Source of the DNA: Parcubacteria bacterium C7867-008
Lineage (GTDB): Bacteria > Patescibacteria > Paceibacteria > UBA9973 > UBA2103
Direction: 5' to 3'
DNA: 32,854 nucleotides
Assembly: GCA_001189215.1 (NCBI GenBank)
Contig: LFCR01000005.1
Location: forward strand, 1-32,854
A program made the position numbers and the translations under genes. The notes under the pieces were generated by a model. The model worked only from the letters and a program-made list of their open reading frames with translations, ran no database searches and was not told the origin of the DNA. Positions 16,596 to 23,900 of the stretch are shown piece after piece (position 1 is the stretch's first letter; every line of letters begins with the position of its first letter).

Positions 16596-17731
16596 ACTGC
16601 AAGACGTGTTATGTCCGCAATAATATCTGCTGGTGTTGAACGTGCAGAAGCAAGATGTGCGAGTACTGCAGCCTCAGCTTGCATAGAGTATTCACTTCTC
16701 ATACGTGAGTCCTCAATCATGTGACGAATATTGTGCAGCAGTTGATTTGCGTCACCAGGAGGTGCTGCAAGTACCGAATCATTGCCTTTCAATACCTCCC
16801 CAACAATTCCAACATCTGAACTTATGATTGGCACCCGTGCGAGTGCAGCTTCAATAAGTGTGATGCTGTACCCCTCATACGCGCTCGCCTGTATGTAGCA
16901 CTGCGCACTGCGCATCAAACCACGGACATCTGTACGCCATCCAAGGAATCGAACACGATTCTCAATGTGCAGTTCTTTAGCGAGCCGTTCAAGTCGTGGA
17001 CGTTCGCTTCCCTCACCTGCGATCACGAGACCTGCAGAAGGATATGAATCTTTGACCCATGCGAGTGCATAGAGAATATCCTCAATACGTTTCTCTGGCT
17101 CAAGACGACTTGCCGTGAACAGCGTAAAGGGGTATACGGGTTCTGGAAATGGAACAGGCTGCACAGCTTCGGGTGTTACTTGTATAGGCAGTACTGATAC
17201 TGATTCCATATCTGATCCATATCGAGCGATCAAAGAATCCTTGATACGCTGAGACACCACCCGTACACCGTGTGCTTTTGGAAGTACGCGGTCTGCAATG
17301 CTCTGACGTATGCGGTTTAGAAGCGGCAGCCGAACCTGCACACTTCTACTCATACCGGTTCGAGTAAACCAAGGTGAAAACACATCTGTATGGAGCTGTA
17401 CGTGGAGTTTGGTATTTGTACCTTGTATGACCTTTAATGCAGCCCATCCATATTCAAAAGGATCCTGTGCTGATACCACTGCAATATTTGCTGTACGCAC
17501 CAATGCTCGTGCACGAGATTTAATAGCGAAGATTACGCTGATCTTATTACCAGTAACACCATGTAGGATGAGCGGACCTTCAGTGATTTCTTGCTGCTTC
17601 TTTGCGCGAGAAAGGATATGTAATACTCCGCCGGTCTTTGCTACTTCTTCCGCATATGCACGCATACGGCTCCGTACAGCAGTACCTTCCTCAAATATTC
17701 CTGGGTCATTTGATACGAAAAGTATGTTCAT
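16592..17731 (-). CDS. Glycosyltransferase family 4 (GT-B)
   Basis: A 379-residue GT4 enzyme with a well-kept C-terminal domain: FTLFTASRLEPEKRIEDILYAL, GLVIAGEGSERPRLERLA, NRVRFLGWRTDVRGLM and the signature YIQASAYEGYSITLIEAALARVPIISSD, the Glu-x7-Glu donor motif being intact. The N-terminal domain has FVSNDPGIFEEGTAVRSRM. ATGA overlaps of 4 nt join it to the preceding and following glycosyltransferase genes. Function is sugar transfer to a lipid-linked intermediate; donor unknown. Confidence 0.86.
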   Translation of the reverse strand: MNILFVSNDPGIFEEGTAVRSRMRAYAEEVAKTGGVLHILSRAKKQQEITEGPLILHGVTGNKISVIFAIKSRARALVRTANIAVVSAQDPFEYGWAALKVIQGTNTKLHVQLHTDVFSPWFTRTGMSRSVQVRLPLLNRIRQSIADRVLPKAHGVRVVSQRIKDSLIARYGSDMESVSVLPIQVTPEAVQPVPFPEPVYPFTLFTASRLEPEKRIEDILYALAWVKDSYPSAGLVIAGEGSERPRLERLAKELHIENRVRFLGWRTDVRGLMRSAQCYIQASAYEGYSITLIEAALARVPIISSDVGIVGEVLKGNDSVLAAPPGDANQLLHNIRHMIEDSRMRSEYSMQAEAAVLAHLASARSTPADIIADITRLAV

Positions 17732-18804
17732 ACGCGTGTAAGTATGTCTGCTGTACCGGCAAGCATAGCATCTAGGGTAAATCGTTCTTGGACAGTAGTA
17801 GTACCTTCAGAAAGCTGTTTTGCAAAGCTTGCATCAATAAGTACTCTGATGATCGCTTCTGCGAGTGCCTGAGTGTTTTTAGTTGGCACAATGATTCCGT
17901 TCTTTCCATCTATAACTAGCTCTGGATTGCCGCCTGCATCACTCGCTACGATTGGTTTACCAAGTAACAGTGCTTCTATCAGCACATGAGATAGTCCTTC
18001 GTACTCTGAATTAAGTACAAACATATCTGCCGCCTGCATGTATGAAAGTGTTTCTGCATGTGGAAGTGAGCCGGTGAACTGAACCACACCAGGAGGCGCA
18101 TATCCCTCAAGCTCTTTACGTTCTGGACCATCTCCAATAATTGTTAGAGTTGCATCTGGAACACTCGTGCGAACAATACTCATTGCGTCAATAAGACCTT
18201 TCATTCCCTTCCAAGGAACAAGGCGCGCAACAGAAACAATGGTGTGGGGAGCAAGCTTTCGTGACGGTATCTCTTCATCGATAGATAGGGCGTTATACAC
18301 CACATGAATCTTTTCTACAGGAATACCCCACGTAGTTACAATCCGTTTTAGGTATTCACTTGGAACAATAATCGTACGTGCACTATGAGCAACGAAACAT
18401 TGTGCTGCTCGCATTGCAGCAACGAAAAGTGGGACATTCTTTGTGCGAACAAATGTATCGAGATTCTGAGTTACTCCAAAACGTTGCACACCCTGCTCCC
18501 ATGCGAAGTCTCCTACGATCTTCACTACAAGTGGCTTATTCAAAAACCATGCAGCAAATGCCGTTGGTACTCCCACTGACGCAGGATCCAGTGCCAGGAT
18601 GACATCTGCTTTCTTACCTGTCTTTAGAACTTTAAAGAAGTACGAAATGTGTCGCATCACGCTTGGAAGATGCTTAACTTCGCTAAATTTCACTAATGAA
18701 ACCGAGATATCTCGCTCAGGTAGACCTAGTTCAAGAGTCCGAGCATAGGTAGCCGGACCTCCTGATTCAGGTGGATATAGGGGGGTGGCTATACAGAGCC
18801 GCAT
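17728..18804 (-). CDS. Glycosyltransferase family 4 (GT-B), first gene of upstream operon
   Basis: A 358-residue GT4 enzyme. It begins MRLCIATPLYPPESGGPATYARTLE, the glycine-containing loop of GT4 acceptor domains. The C-terminal half has HTIVSVARLVPWKGMKGLIDAM, LTIIGDGPERKELE, MFVLNSEYEGLSHVLIEALLLGKPIVASDAGGNPELV and GKNGIIV, an intact signature. It leads the upstream operon: an extended -10 (TGGTACAAT) lies 6 nt before its ATG. The N-terminus is visibly related to that of the divergent gene at 18876 (both share an ATPLYPP motif and an ATYA motif), suggesting paralogy. Confidence 0.87.
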   Translation of the reverse strand: MRLCIATPLYPPESGGPATYARTLELGLPERDISVSLVKFSEVKHLPSVMRHISYFFKVLKTGKKADVILALDPASVGVPTAFAAWFLNKPLVVKIVGDFAWEQGVQRFGVTQNLDTFVRTKNVPLFVAAMRAAQCFVAHSARTIIVPSEYLKRIVTTWGIPVEKIHVVYNALSIDEEIPSRKLAPHTIVSVARLVPWKGMKGLIDAMSIVRTSVPDATLTIIGDGPERKELEGYAPPGVVQFTGSLPHAETLSYMQAADMFVLNSEYEGLSHVLIEALLLGKPIVASDAGGNPELVIDGKNGIIVPTKNTQALAEAIIRVLIDASFAKQLSEGTTTVQERFTLDAMLAGTADILTRV

Positions 18805-18810
18805 ATAGGA

Positions 18811-18819
18811 ATTGTACCA
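18811..18819 (-). promoter_or_regulatory. Extended -10 of upstream glycan operon, leaderless
   Basis: On the minus strand TGGTACAAT (TG-N-TACAAT, five of six to TATAAT) ends 6 nt before the ATG at 18804, so the start site should coincide with the start codon. No Shine-Dalgarno is present and no clear -35. Confidence 0.55.
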
Positions 18820-18840
18820 GCCCCACCCGAAGGAGGTTTC

Positions 18841-18879
18841 ATGGGGATTTATAGCGCGTGGTACATTGTGGCTACATGA
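18841..18879 (+). CDS. Possible 12-residue leader peptide
   Basis: An ATG at 18841 follows a near-perfect Shine-Dalgarno, GAAGGAGG (18828-18835), by 5 nt. The frame reads MGIYSAWYIVAT and stops in a TGA that overlaps the ATG of the next gene as ATGA. That arrangement would couple translation of the downstream gene. However, an extended -10 (18859-18867) inside this frame would start transcription after it. Speculative. Confidence 0.25.
   Translation: MGIYSAWYIVAT
18859..18867 (+). promoter_or_regulatory. Extended -10 of the lone GT4-domain gene, leaderless
   Basis: TGGTACATT matches the divergent operon's TGGTACAAT at eight of nine positions and ends 8 nt before the ATG at 18876. This supports that ATG as start rather than the GTG at 18858, which would lie upstream of the transcript. 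Confidence 0.45.
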
Positions 18880-19427
18880 AAATCGTCCTTGCGACGCCTC
18901 TGTATCCTCCTGACGTAGCCGTATCAGCTACTTATGCAAAAGAGCTGTTTGTACGGCTTGCTGGAGCACACCCAGAACACACATTCACGATTGTGACCTA
19001 TACTGCGCTTCCCGAAACCATTCAGAGAGTACGGATTGTTTCAGTGAATAAGGAACTGCCCCTCCCGCTCAGACTCCTTGCCTGTACAGCCACTCTTCTA
19101 AAAGAAACTCGTGGTGCAGACCTGCTCATTATTCATAATGGTGCATCCATGGAACTTCCTGGTGGAATTGCGTCTCTGTTTTCACGAATACGAGTTGCGT
19201 TTCAAATTACAGACACCTCCGCTCATGAACATGCGCAACGTAGTAAGGTTTTTGGAATGATTGAACGATTTGTTTCAAAACGTGCGCAACAAATACGTAT
19301 TCAATTACCGACACAGCGCCCTGAGATACTTCCCTTGCAGGCTTCACCTGAGACTGAACTATCTGCCTATGAAGAATCGTGGAAACGACATGTACTAGAT
19401 TTAGACTCAATCATCTTCCATGGCTAA
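18876..19427 (+). CDS. Solitary GT4 N-terminal-domain protein
   Basis: From the ATG at 18876 the product is 183 residues and starts MKIVLATPLYPP, followed by ATYAKELFVRL, the acceptor-domain opening of GT4 enzymes and similar to the divergent gene at 17728-18804. The protein ends after one Rossmann-type domain; the donor-binding half with the Glu-x7-Glu motif is absent. A GTG at 18858 is possible, but the -10 placement favours 18876. It overlaps the next gene by 8 nt. It may be a degenerate remnant, an allosteric partner, or part of a two-subunit glycosyltransferase. I see no downstream remnant of the missing domain in any frame, as the next gene is an unrelated kinase-fold protein. Confidence 0.65.
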   Translation: MKIVLATPLYPPDVAVSATYAKELFVRLAGAHPEHTFTIVTYTALPETIQRVRIVSVNKELPLPLRLLACTATLLKETRGADLLIIHNGASMELPGGIASLFSRIRVAFQITDTSAHEHAQRSKVFGMIERFVSKRAQQIRIQLPTQRPEILPLQASPETELSAYEESWKRHVLDLDSIIFHG

Positions 19428-20520
19428 CAACGAGAAAACAGAATGGGATGCATATATAACGGAAGAGCGTACTCATATTGAACCGTTACTTGCTGAACTT
19501 GGATACACTCTTGAAGAAGATCAGCCACATCTTTCGGGTGAGCGATATCTAATGCAAGCGGTAACAACAACTAGCGGAAGAAAACTTATTCTTATAGGCG
19601 TAGATACGGACGGAACTCGCGTAGTGATCAAGGCTACCCGAGATCCACGCGGCATGGAAGAACTCCTACATGAGCGTTCATGTAGACAGACACTTGAAAC
19701 TATCGATTTCGCCTACGATGTATTTCACACCCCTAAGGAATTAGTTTGGGTGAAAAGGAATGGATATCTAATTGTTATCCATGCGTTTATTGAACAGGAC
19801 TCAACATTTATTTCGCGACCAATTACCGAACAATTCTCTCTTGCCCTTTCAGCGTTTAAAGCTCAGGAGAGTGCTCGTGCAACCACCTACGCGCACATCC
19901 GTCGTGTACGGAATACATTCGGCAGCATGGATGCTACTGGGTATCTCAATACATTTGAAGGGTTCATTAGAAATATAAATACTCAGGAGTCTTCAAGTGA
20001 ATTAGCTAGCTTGTTGGACCAAGCGAAGAACTTACTCACCGAGAACAAAGACCGCATTCAGCAATACGGAGGGTTCCTAACGCACACCGATTTCGTCCCG
20101 CACAATTTCCGAGTTGTTGGTTCAGATATCTATCTTCTAGATACTGCTTCACTTCGATTCGGAAATAAATACGAGGGTTGGGCACGTTTCATAAATTTTA
20201 TGATGCTCTATAACCCTCCACTTGTTGAAGCATTCGTGCAATATGTCCGTGATAACCGTTCCCCAGAAGAATCAGAAGCTTTAAGGCTAATGCGTATTTA
20301 TCGCTTGGGAGAAATACTCTGTTACTACAGTGGCTGGGTTGAACGCGTCGATGAAAACCTCCTTGAGCTTACTCATGCACGTATTACCTTCTGGACTGAA
20401 GCACTCAATGCAGTATTAAAGAATGAATCACTTTCATCAGTCGCTCTGGACACATACCGCTCAAGGCGTGATGAGCTACGTAGTGAAGATGAGAAGCGTA
20501 GACAGGAGAATCTACACTAG
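19420..20520 (+). CDS. Aminoglycoside-phosphotransferase-fold (APH/choline-kinase-like) protein
   Basis: A 366-residue protein with kinase-like fold signatures. A predicted N-lobe runs LILIGVDTDGTRVVIKATRDP (56-76) with the ATP-contact Lys at 71. The catalytic loop is HTDFVPHN (222-229), matching the His-x-Asp-x-x-x-x-Asn of APH enzymes, and the metal-binding Asp is likely 241 in YLLDTASLRFG. The rest is helical, with a basic, Arg/Glu-rich end. Substrate unknown: the family phosphorylates small molecules such as aminoglycosides, choline or sugars. It is coupled to the lone GT4 domain by an 8-nt overlap and abuts the convergent HD gene with no spacing. A role in surface-glycan or lipid-head-group chemistry is inference. 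Confidence 0.7.
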   Translation: MANNEKTEWDAYITEERTHIEPLLAELGYTLEEDQPHLSGERYLMQAVTTTSGRKLILIGVDTDGTRVVIKATRDPRGMEELLHERSCRQTLETIDFAYDVFHTPKELVWVKRNGYLIVIHAFIEQDSTFISRPITEQFSLALSAFKAQESARATTYAHIRRVRNTFGSMDATGYLNTFEGFIRNINTQESSSELASLLDQAKNLLTENKDRIQQYGGFLTHTDFVPHNFRVVGSDIYLLDTASLRFGNKYEGWARFINFMMLYNPPLVEAFVQYVRDNRSPEESEALRLMRIYRLGEILCYYSGWVERVDENLLELTHARITFWTEALNAVLKNESLSSVALDTYRSRRDELRSEDEKRRQENLH

Positions 20521-21075
20521 TTACGTGAGTGCATTCATTTTCTGAACAAGCGCTTCGTATTCATCTACCAGTGGGTGCTGCCAGGTCTCTTTGAGCATAG
20601 CGAGCATAATGTCCTCAAACCATAGTTTCTTTTCACGGCCTGCGTTAAAGAGTTTCCATAGATCAGTACCTAATCGATCATGTGCACGTATCAGACTTTC
20701 TGCATTATGGATCTTGTCTGCGGTGGCAACCGCTTTCGCATCTTCTGATCCAATACGAACCGTTTCAACATACGCGCGCTTCTTATCCTCCCAGGTCAAA
20801 CCTTCTTGATTGGTCACGCTTGCAACAATGGTTGCTACCTCATCACCCAATTCCTCACGAATCTGATCAATAGTGTATTCAGTATCTTCGACGAGATCGT
20901 GTGTTAAACCTGCTGCAATCACCGTTTCTGAAAAACCGTGCTGTGCCAGTAGGATTGCCACCATTACCGGGTGAACAATATACGGAGAATTATCGTCTTT
21001 ACGTACCTGTATTGCGTGACCATCTACAGCCATACGTGTTGCTCTATCAAGTAGAGAGGATCCTTCAGTATTCAT
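20521..21075 (-). CDS. HD-domain phosphohydrolase, RSH (p)ppGpp-hydrolase-like
   Basis: The frame extends to an ATG at 21111, but I choose the ATG at 21075 (184 residues), since the longer start abuts the terminator hairpin of the upstream gene and a CATACT -10 lies 6 nt before 21075. The sequence follows the hydrolase domain of SpoT/RelA and small alarmone hydrolases: HAIQVRKDDNSPYIVHPVMVA (20-40), LTHDLVEDT (57-65) giving the His59-Asp60 and Glu63-Asp64 sites, and ATADKIHNAES (117-127) with Asp120. No synthetase domain or regulatory region follows, so it resembles Mesh1-type stand-alone hydrolases. Converges exactly on the APH-like gene. Confidence 0.78.
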   Translation of the reverse strand: MNTEGSSLLDRATRMAVDGHAIQVRKDDNSPYIVHPVMVAILLAQHGFSETVIAAGLTHDLVEDTEYTIDQIREELGDEVATIVASVTNQEGLTWEDKKRAYVETVRIGSEDAKAVATADKIHNAESLIRAHDRLGTDLWKLFNAGREKKLWFEDIMLAMLKETWQHPLVDEYEALVQKMNALT

Positions 21076-21081
21076 ACAAAA

Positions 21082-21087
21082 AGTATG
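21082..21087 (-). promoter_or_regulatory. Possible -10 of HD hydrolase, leaderless
   Basis: CATACT on the minus strand ends 6 nt before the ATG at 21075. It differs from the TATACT used by other genes here at one position and has no extended TG. It helps choose the 21075 start. Confidence 0.35.
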
Positions 21088-21118
21088 CCCTTTCAAATAC
21101 AGCATGTCCATAAAGGCA

Positions 21119-21142
21119 AAGGCGCAGCTGGGGCTGCGCCTT
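21119..21142 (-). terminator. Rho-independent terminator of the cupin singleton
   Basis: Perfect 10-bp stem AAGGCGCAGC/GCTGCGCCTT with a 4-nt loop, 18 bp past the stop of the gene at 21161. On the minus strand it is followed by TTTGCCTTTA. Confidence 0.75.
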
Positions 21143-21160
21143 CATAGGGCCTTGTTGGTC

Positions 21161-21625
21161 CTATTGTCTGTAGTACGCACTCAAGACGGTCCCAGAATCG
21201 GGGAAGATTGCCAGTCTCGCATCGAGATCATGGGCGGGATCCCAGTCACTGGCGCCCTCCGCGCTACCGTGCTTGATCGTCGAGAACACGGTCTCGCTCC
21301 CCACAAATACGTTGTGCGGATGTAGTGCAGAGACTACGAAACTGCATGGCGCTTCGTGGAGCTTGAATTGCAGGTCACCCTCGATGAGTTCAGCGAGGAC
21401 GACCCAGCCCACTTGGACTGCGTAGACCTCGATAATACCCGAGTGATGACTGTGGCTATTTTGCCAGCCACCGGCGCCCTCCGACAGTGTGTCGGTGATG
21501 CTCACCGACAACCCAGACTCTTCATGACGAAGTCCGGCTCGACGTTCACCGTTCGGCATGGTCTTGAGCCTGAGGGTGATGTGATCGTACGGGGGATCTA
21601 GCTTAGCGCGAACGTCTTTGGCCAT
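21161..21625 (-). CDS. Cupin-fold protein, GC-rich monocistronic gene
   Basis: A 154-residue protein. The motif NSHSHHSGIIEVYAVQVGW, with His-x-His and Glu, and the later ALHPHNVFVG resemble the two metal-binding motifs of a cupin, and the C-terminal DWDPAHDLDARL tail is typical of some cupin hypothetical proteins. Third-position G/C is visibly higher than in neighbours. It has its own promoter (21675-21702), a GGGAGGG Shine-Dalgarno 5 nt before the ATG, and its own terminator, in contrast with the leaderless genes around it. Substrate unknown. Cupin assignment is by motif reading only. Confidence 0.6.
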   Translation of the reverse strand: MAKDVRAKLDPPYDHITLRLKTMPNGERRAGLRHEESGLSVSITDTLSEGAGGWQNSHSHHSGIIEVYAVQVGWVVLAELIEGDLQFKLHEAPCSFVVSALHPHNVFVGSETVFSTIKHGSAEGASDWDPAHDLDARLAIFPDSGTVLSAYYRQ

Positions 21626-21674
21626 GTGGCCCTCCCATTTAGAAGATCATTGAGCGGTAGTGCTCTCATTAATT

Positions 21675-21702
21675 ATTATACTATATAAAATTATATAAGC
21701 AA
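21675..21702 (-). promoter_or_regulatory. Sigma70-type promoter of the cupin singleton
   Basis: A perfect TATAAT (-10, 21675-21680) and TTGCTT (-35, 21697-21702) with 16-bp spacing, minus strand. It lies directly upstream of the GT4 stop codon end at 21703 and gives a leader of roughly 45 nt before the ATG at 21625. The spacer is nearly all A/T. Confidence 0.7.
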
Positions 21703-22878
21703 CTATTGTAGCGTCGGGTTGAATATACGTTCTTGCATCTGCTTTGCAACGAGGTCCCAGTCGTAGTTCTCAAGAACCATAACACGCGCATTCTTAGTTA
21801 CTTGTTTCACCTTCTCTGGATGCGCCAGTATGTCTTTCACTGCTTCTGCAATTTGTTCAGGAGAATCTTTTTCGACTACCCACGCTGTTGGTGTTTTGTC
21901 TGGAGTATATTTCTCATCAAAGACGAACTCAGCAAGACCCCCCTCTCGTGTGGCGACAACCGGCAAACGTGAAGCCATTGCAGACAGGAATGCGTTACCC
22001 AATCCTTCTGAACGTGATGGGCCCACAAAAATATCGGATGCCTTTCTATACGCTGTTACTTCACTACGATCTACGGGCCCAATGAATATAACTCGCTCAT
22101 TGAGATTTAATTCAGTGGCAAGTGTTTTAAGTGCAGCGTCATCTGGTCCACCACCCACGATGACTAATTTTACGTGTTCAGGAAGAGACGTGAGGGCGCA
22201 AATTGTATCTTCGTACCCTTTCTGATGTACCAACCGCGCAGTATTAACGAGCCAGATATCTCCTTCTTTCTTTCCAATCTTTTGTTGGAGTGTGATGATC
22301 TCTTGTTCTGAGACAGACTCATGGAGATCTTTTGGGTTGGCACCGTTGTGGATGAGCTCAATACGTCCCGTATATCCACGTTTCGGTGGCCAGGTACCTA
22401 GGTATGAAGAAATAACTTGTATCACTGACGCAGAACGAATACCTGCGTCGATAAGTGGTGTCAAAGGTTTAATGAAAGTTCGTTCGAAAACCTTTTCATA
22501 GGGATCACCATCCTGGAACGTAATGATGTGCGGTACTCGTACACCAAGAAACTTTGCCAACATGGTGGGCATGGTCATATACGTCATCATTGCCCACATA
22601 CCATTAAACTCGAGTCGTCTGTGCAATGAAGCAGCTTTGAGTGCAGCCAGTGGTATGAATAGTGCTTTAGATAGGAATGCTCCACCAAGTCCAACTCGGT
22701 ATATTTGTGTATTTCCTATCTTCTCAGTGCGAGGAGCTTTTGGTTCAAATAAAAGGGTGATGAGGTGAAACTCAACATCGCTAGGATCAATACGATCGGT
22801 GATTTCTTTTATGGCTGCTTCAGCCCCTGATACAAAGCTCGGGTAGTATGCAAGAGAAAATATGAGTACGCGTTTCAT
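21703..22878 (-). CDS. Glycosyltransferase family 4 (GT-B)
   Basis: A 391-residue GT4 enzyme. N-terminal domain: FSLAYYPSFVSGAEAAIKEI. C-terminal domain: WLVNTARLVHQKGYEDTICAL, LVIVGGGPDDAALKTLATEL, NERVIFIGPVDRSEVTAY and DIFVGPSRSEGLGNAFLSAMASRLPVVATREGGLAEFV, with the Glu-x7-Met variant of the donor motif. The two Pro-Asp-Lys rich insertions near the C-terminus are unremarkable. It follows the epimerase gene with a 1-nt gap, so the epimerase may supply its donor sugar or the two work on the same precursor. Confidence 0.86.
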   Translation of the reverse strand: MKRVLIFSLAYYPSFVSGAEAAIKEITDRIDPSDVEFHLITLLFEPKAPRTEKIGNTQIYRVGLGGAFLSKALFIPLAALKAASLHRRLEFNGMWAMMTYMTMPTMLAKFLGVRVPHIITFQDGDPYEKVFERTFIKPLTPLIDAGIRSASVIQVISSYLGTWPPKRGYTGRIELIHNGANPKDLHESVSEQEIITLQQKIGKKEGDIWLVNTARLVHQKGYEDTICALTSLPEHVKLVIVGGGPDDAALKTLATELNLNERVIFIGPVDRSEVTAYRKASDIFVGPSRSEGLGNAFLSAMASRLPVVATREGGLAEFVFDEKYTPDKTPTAWVVEKDSPEQIAEAVKDILAHPEKVKQVTKNARVMVLENYDWDLVAKQMQERIFNPTLQ

Positions 22879-22879
22879 A

Positions 22880-23755
22880 CTATTGGGATTGTTTTACTGA
22901 TTCGATATAGTCCACGAGTGTGTGTTCCTGTTTCCATCCAAGTGCCTCGATCTTTGAGGTATCGTCTGAACTTGATGAACGAGATGATTTAGTTTGTTCA
23001 TGCATCTCAATAGGTCCCCCAAACATCTCCGCCACCTCACGTATTGAGTGAGTCTCTTTGGCACTTATGTTGAAACCATCTCCTTCCCCTTTCTCTCCTG
23101 CAAGGATTATTCCTTCCACCGTATCAAGTACGTGGGTGAATGCTCGGGTCTGTGTACCGGGTGCATTCACTTTATGAGGAACTCCATTGAGTACATTCTG
23201 TCTAAATGTTTCGATGAGTGTTCCGTATACTTCACGACTACGCTCACGTGGGCCGTATACGTTATAGAAATAAACGATGGCATGTGGGAGTTGATACCAG
23301 GAACCGTAATTAGTTACGAGACTAACGTTTGATGCTTTGGCCCAGGTGTAAGGAGAAAGATCCTTTCCTTCTGTGAGACCATCCGTTGCATGGGTAGAAG
23401 TGGACTTTGTTGAAGACGCCGCATACACGAGCTTGCTACCGCGCGCACGACAAAACTCAAGCACAGCCTGAGTCCCAACCGTATTTAGATCCCACACCAA
23501 TGCAGGCTCTTCAAGACTCTTGTTTACTCGCGCATATTCACCAAGATGGTAGACGATGGCTGGCGTCTCTGGAATGAGAGTTTCTATGTCTTTGGTATGC
23601 CCTTCCCGATATTCAACTCCTTCTACGTGATTCTCACGAGACCCGGCGAAATAATTGTCTAGCGAAATAACCTGGTTACCATCAGCAACCAAGCGCTCAC
23701 ACAGATGGGAGCCAACGAATCCGGCACCTCCGGTTACAAGTAAAAGCTTAGACAT
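22880..23755 (-). CDS. NAD-dependent epimerase/dehydratase (extended SDR, UDP-sugar 4-epimerase-like)
   Basis: A 291-residue protein from the ATG at 23755. A longer frame to 23797 would begin inside a 37-nt hairpin and is rejected. Motifs: NAD-binding GGAGFVGSH (about 8-16), LDNYFAGSRENH (33-44), YHLGEYARV (72-80), catalytic Ser/Thr in AASSTKS, and YTWAK with catalytic Tyr and Lys (about 147-151), followed by YNVYGPRER. The family acts on nucleotide sugars such as UDP-glucose/galactose or UDP-GlcNAc; activity is not assignable further. It leads an operon with a GT4 gene, and an extended -10 (TGCTATACT) lies 13 nt before the ATG. Confidence 0.82.
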   Translation of the reverse strand: MSKLLLVTGGAGFVGSHLCERLVADGNQVISLDNYFAGSRENHVEGVEYREGHTKDIETLIPETPAIVYHLGEYARVNKSLEEPALVWDLNTVGTQAVLEFCRARGSKLVYAASSTKSTSTHATDGLTEGKDLSPYTWAKASNVSLVTNYGSWYQLPHAIVYFYNVYGPRERSREVYGTLIETFRQNVLNGVPHKVNAPGTQTRAFTHVLDTVEGIILAGEKGEGDGFNISAKETHSIREVAEMFGGPIEMHEQTKSSRSSSSDDTSKIEALGWKQEHTLVDYIESVKQSQ

Positions 23756-23768
23756 AGGGTATGGGAGA

Positions 23769-23777
23769 AGTATAGCA
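23769..23777 (-). promoter_or_regulatory. Extended -10 of epimerase-GT unit
   Basis: TGCTATACT on the minus strand (TG-N-TATACT) ends 13 nt before the ATG at 23755, right after the hairpin 23781-23817. It predicts a leader of about 6 nt with no Shine-Dalgarno. Confidence 0.5.
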
Positions 23778-23780
23778 AGC

Positions 23781-23817
23781 GGCCCGTCCTCCCGCATTTC
23801 GTGCGAGAGGACGGGCC
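23781..23817 (-). terminator. Long GC-rich hairpin, terminator-like
   Basis: An 11-bp perfect stem (GGCCCGTCCTC/GAGGACGGGCC) continues after one mismatch into a CGCA/TGCG inner stem with a TTTCG loop. It lies about 84 bp beyond the stop of the TraG-like gene on the minus strand and right before the epimerase promoter. The T-tract is weak, so termination efficiency is uncertain. It also could act on the opposite strand. Confidence 0.55.
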
Positions 23818-23900
23818 AACTATGCTCGAATCATGAAAATCTTTGTTAGCTGCTTATATCAATCATTCGCTACTTTGATACCACTCCTCTAGCCCAAAGG

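Noticed and set aside
4669..18804. CRISPR or mobile-element signatures in the glycan locus
   Set aside because: No regularly spaced repeats, transposase or integrase frames or terminal inverted repeats are present; the locus is continuous operon DNA.
23756..23797. N-terminal extension of the epimerase to a start at 23797
   Set aside because: It would begin within a 37-nt hairpin and place the TGCTATACT -10 inside the coding region; the NAD-binding motif begins directly after the ATG at 23755.
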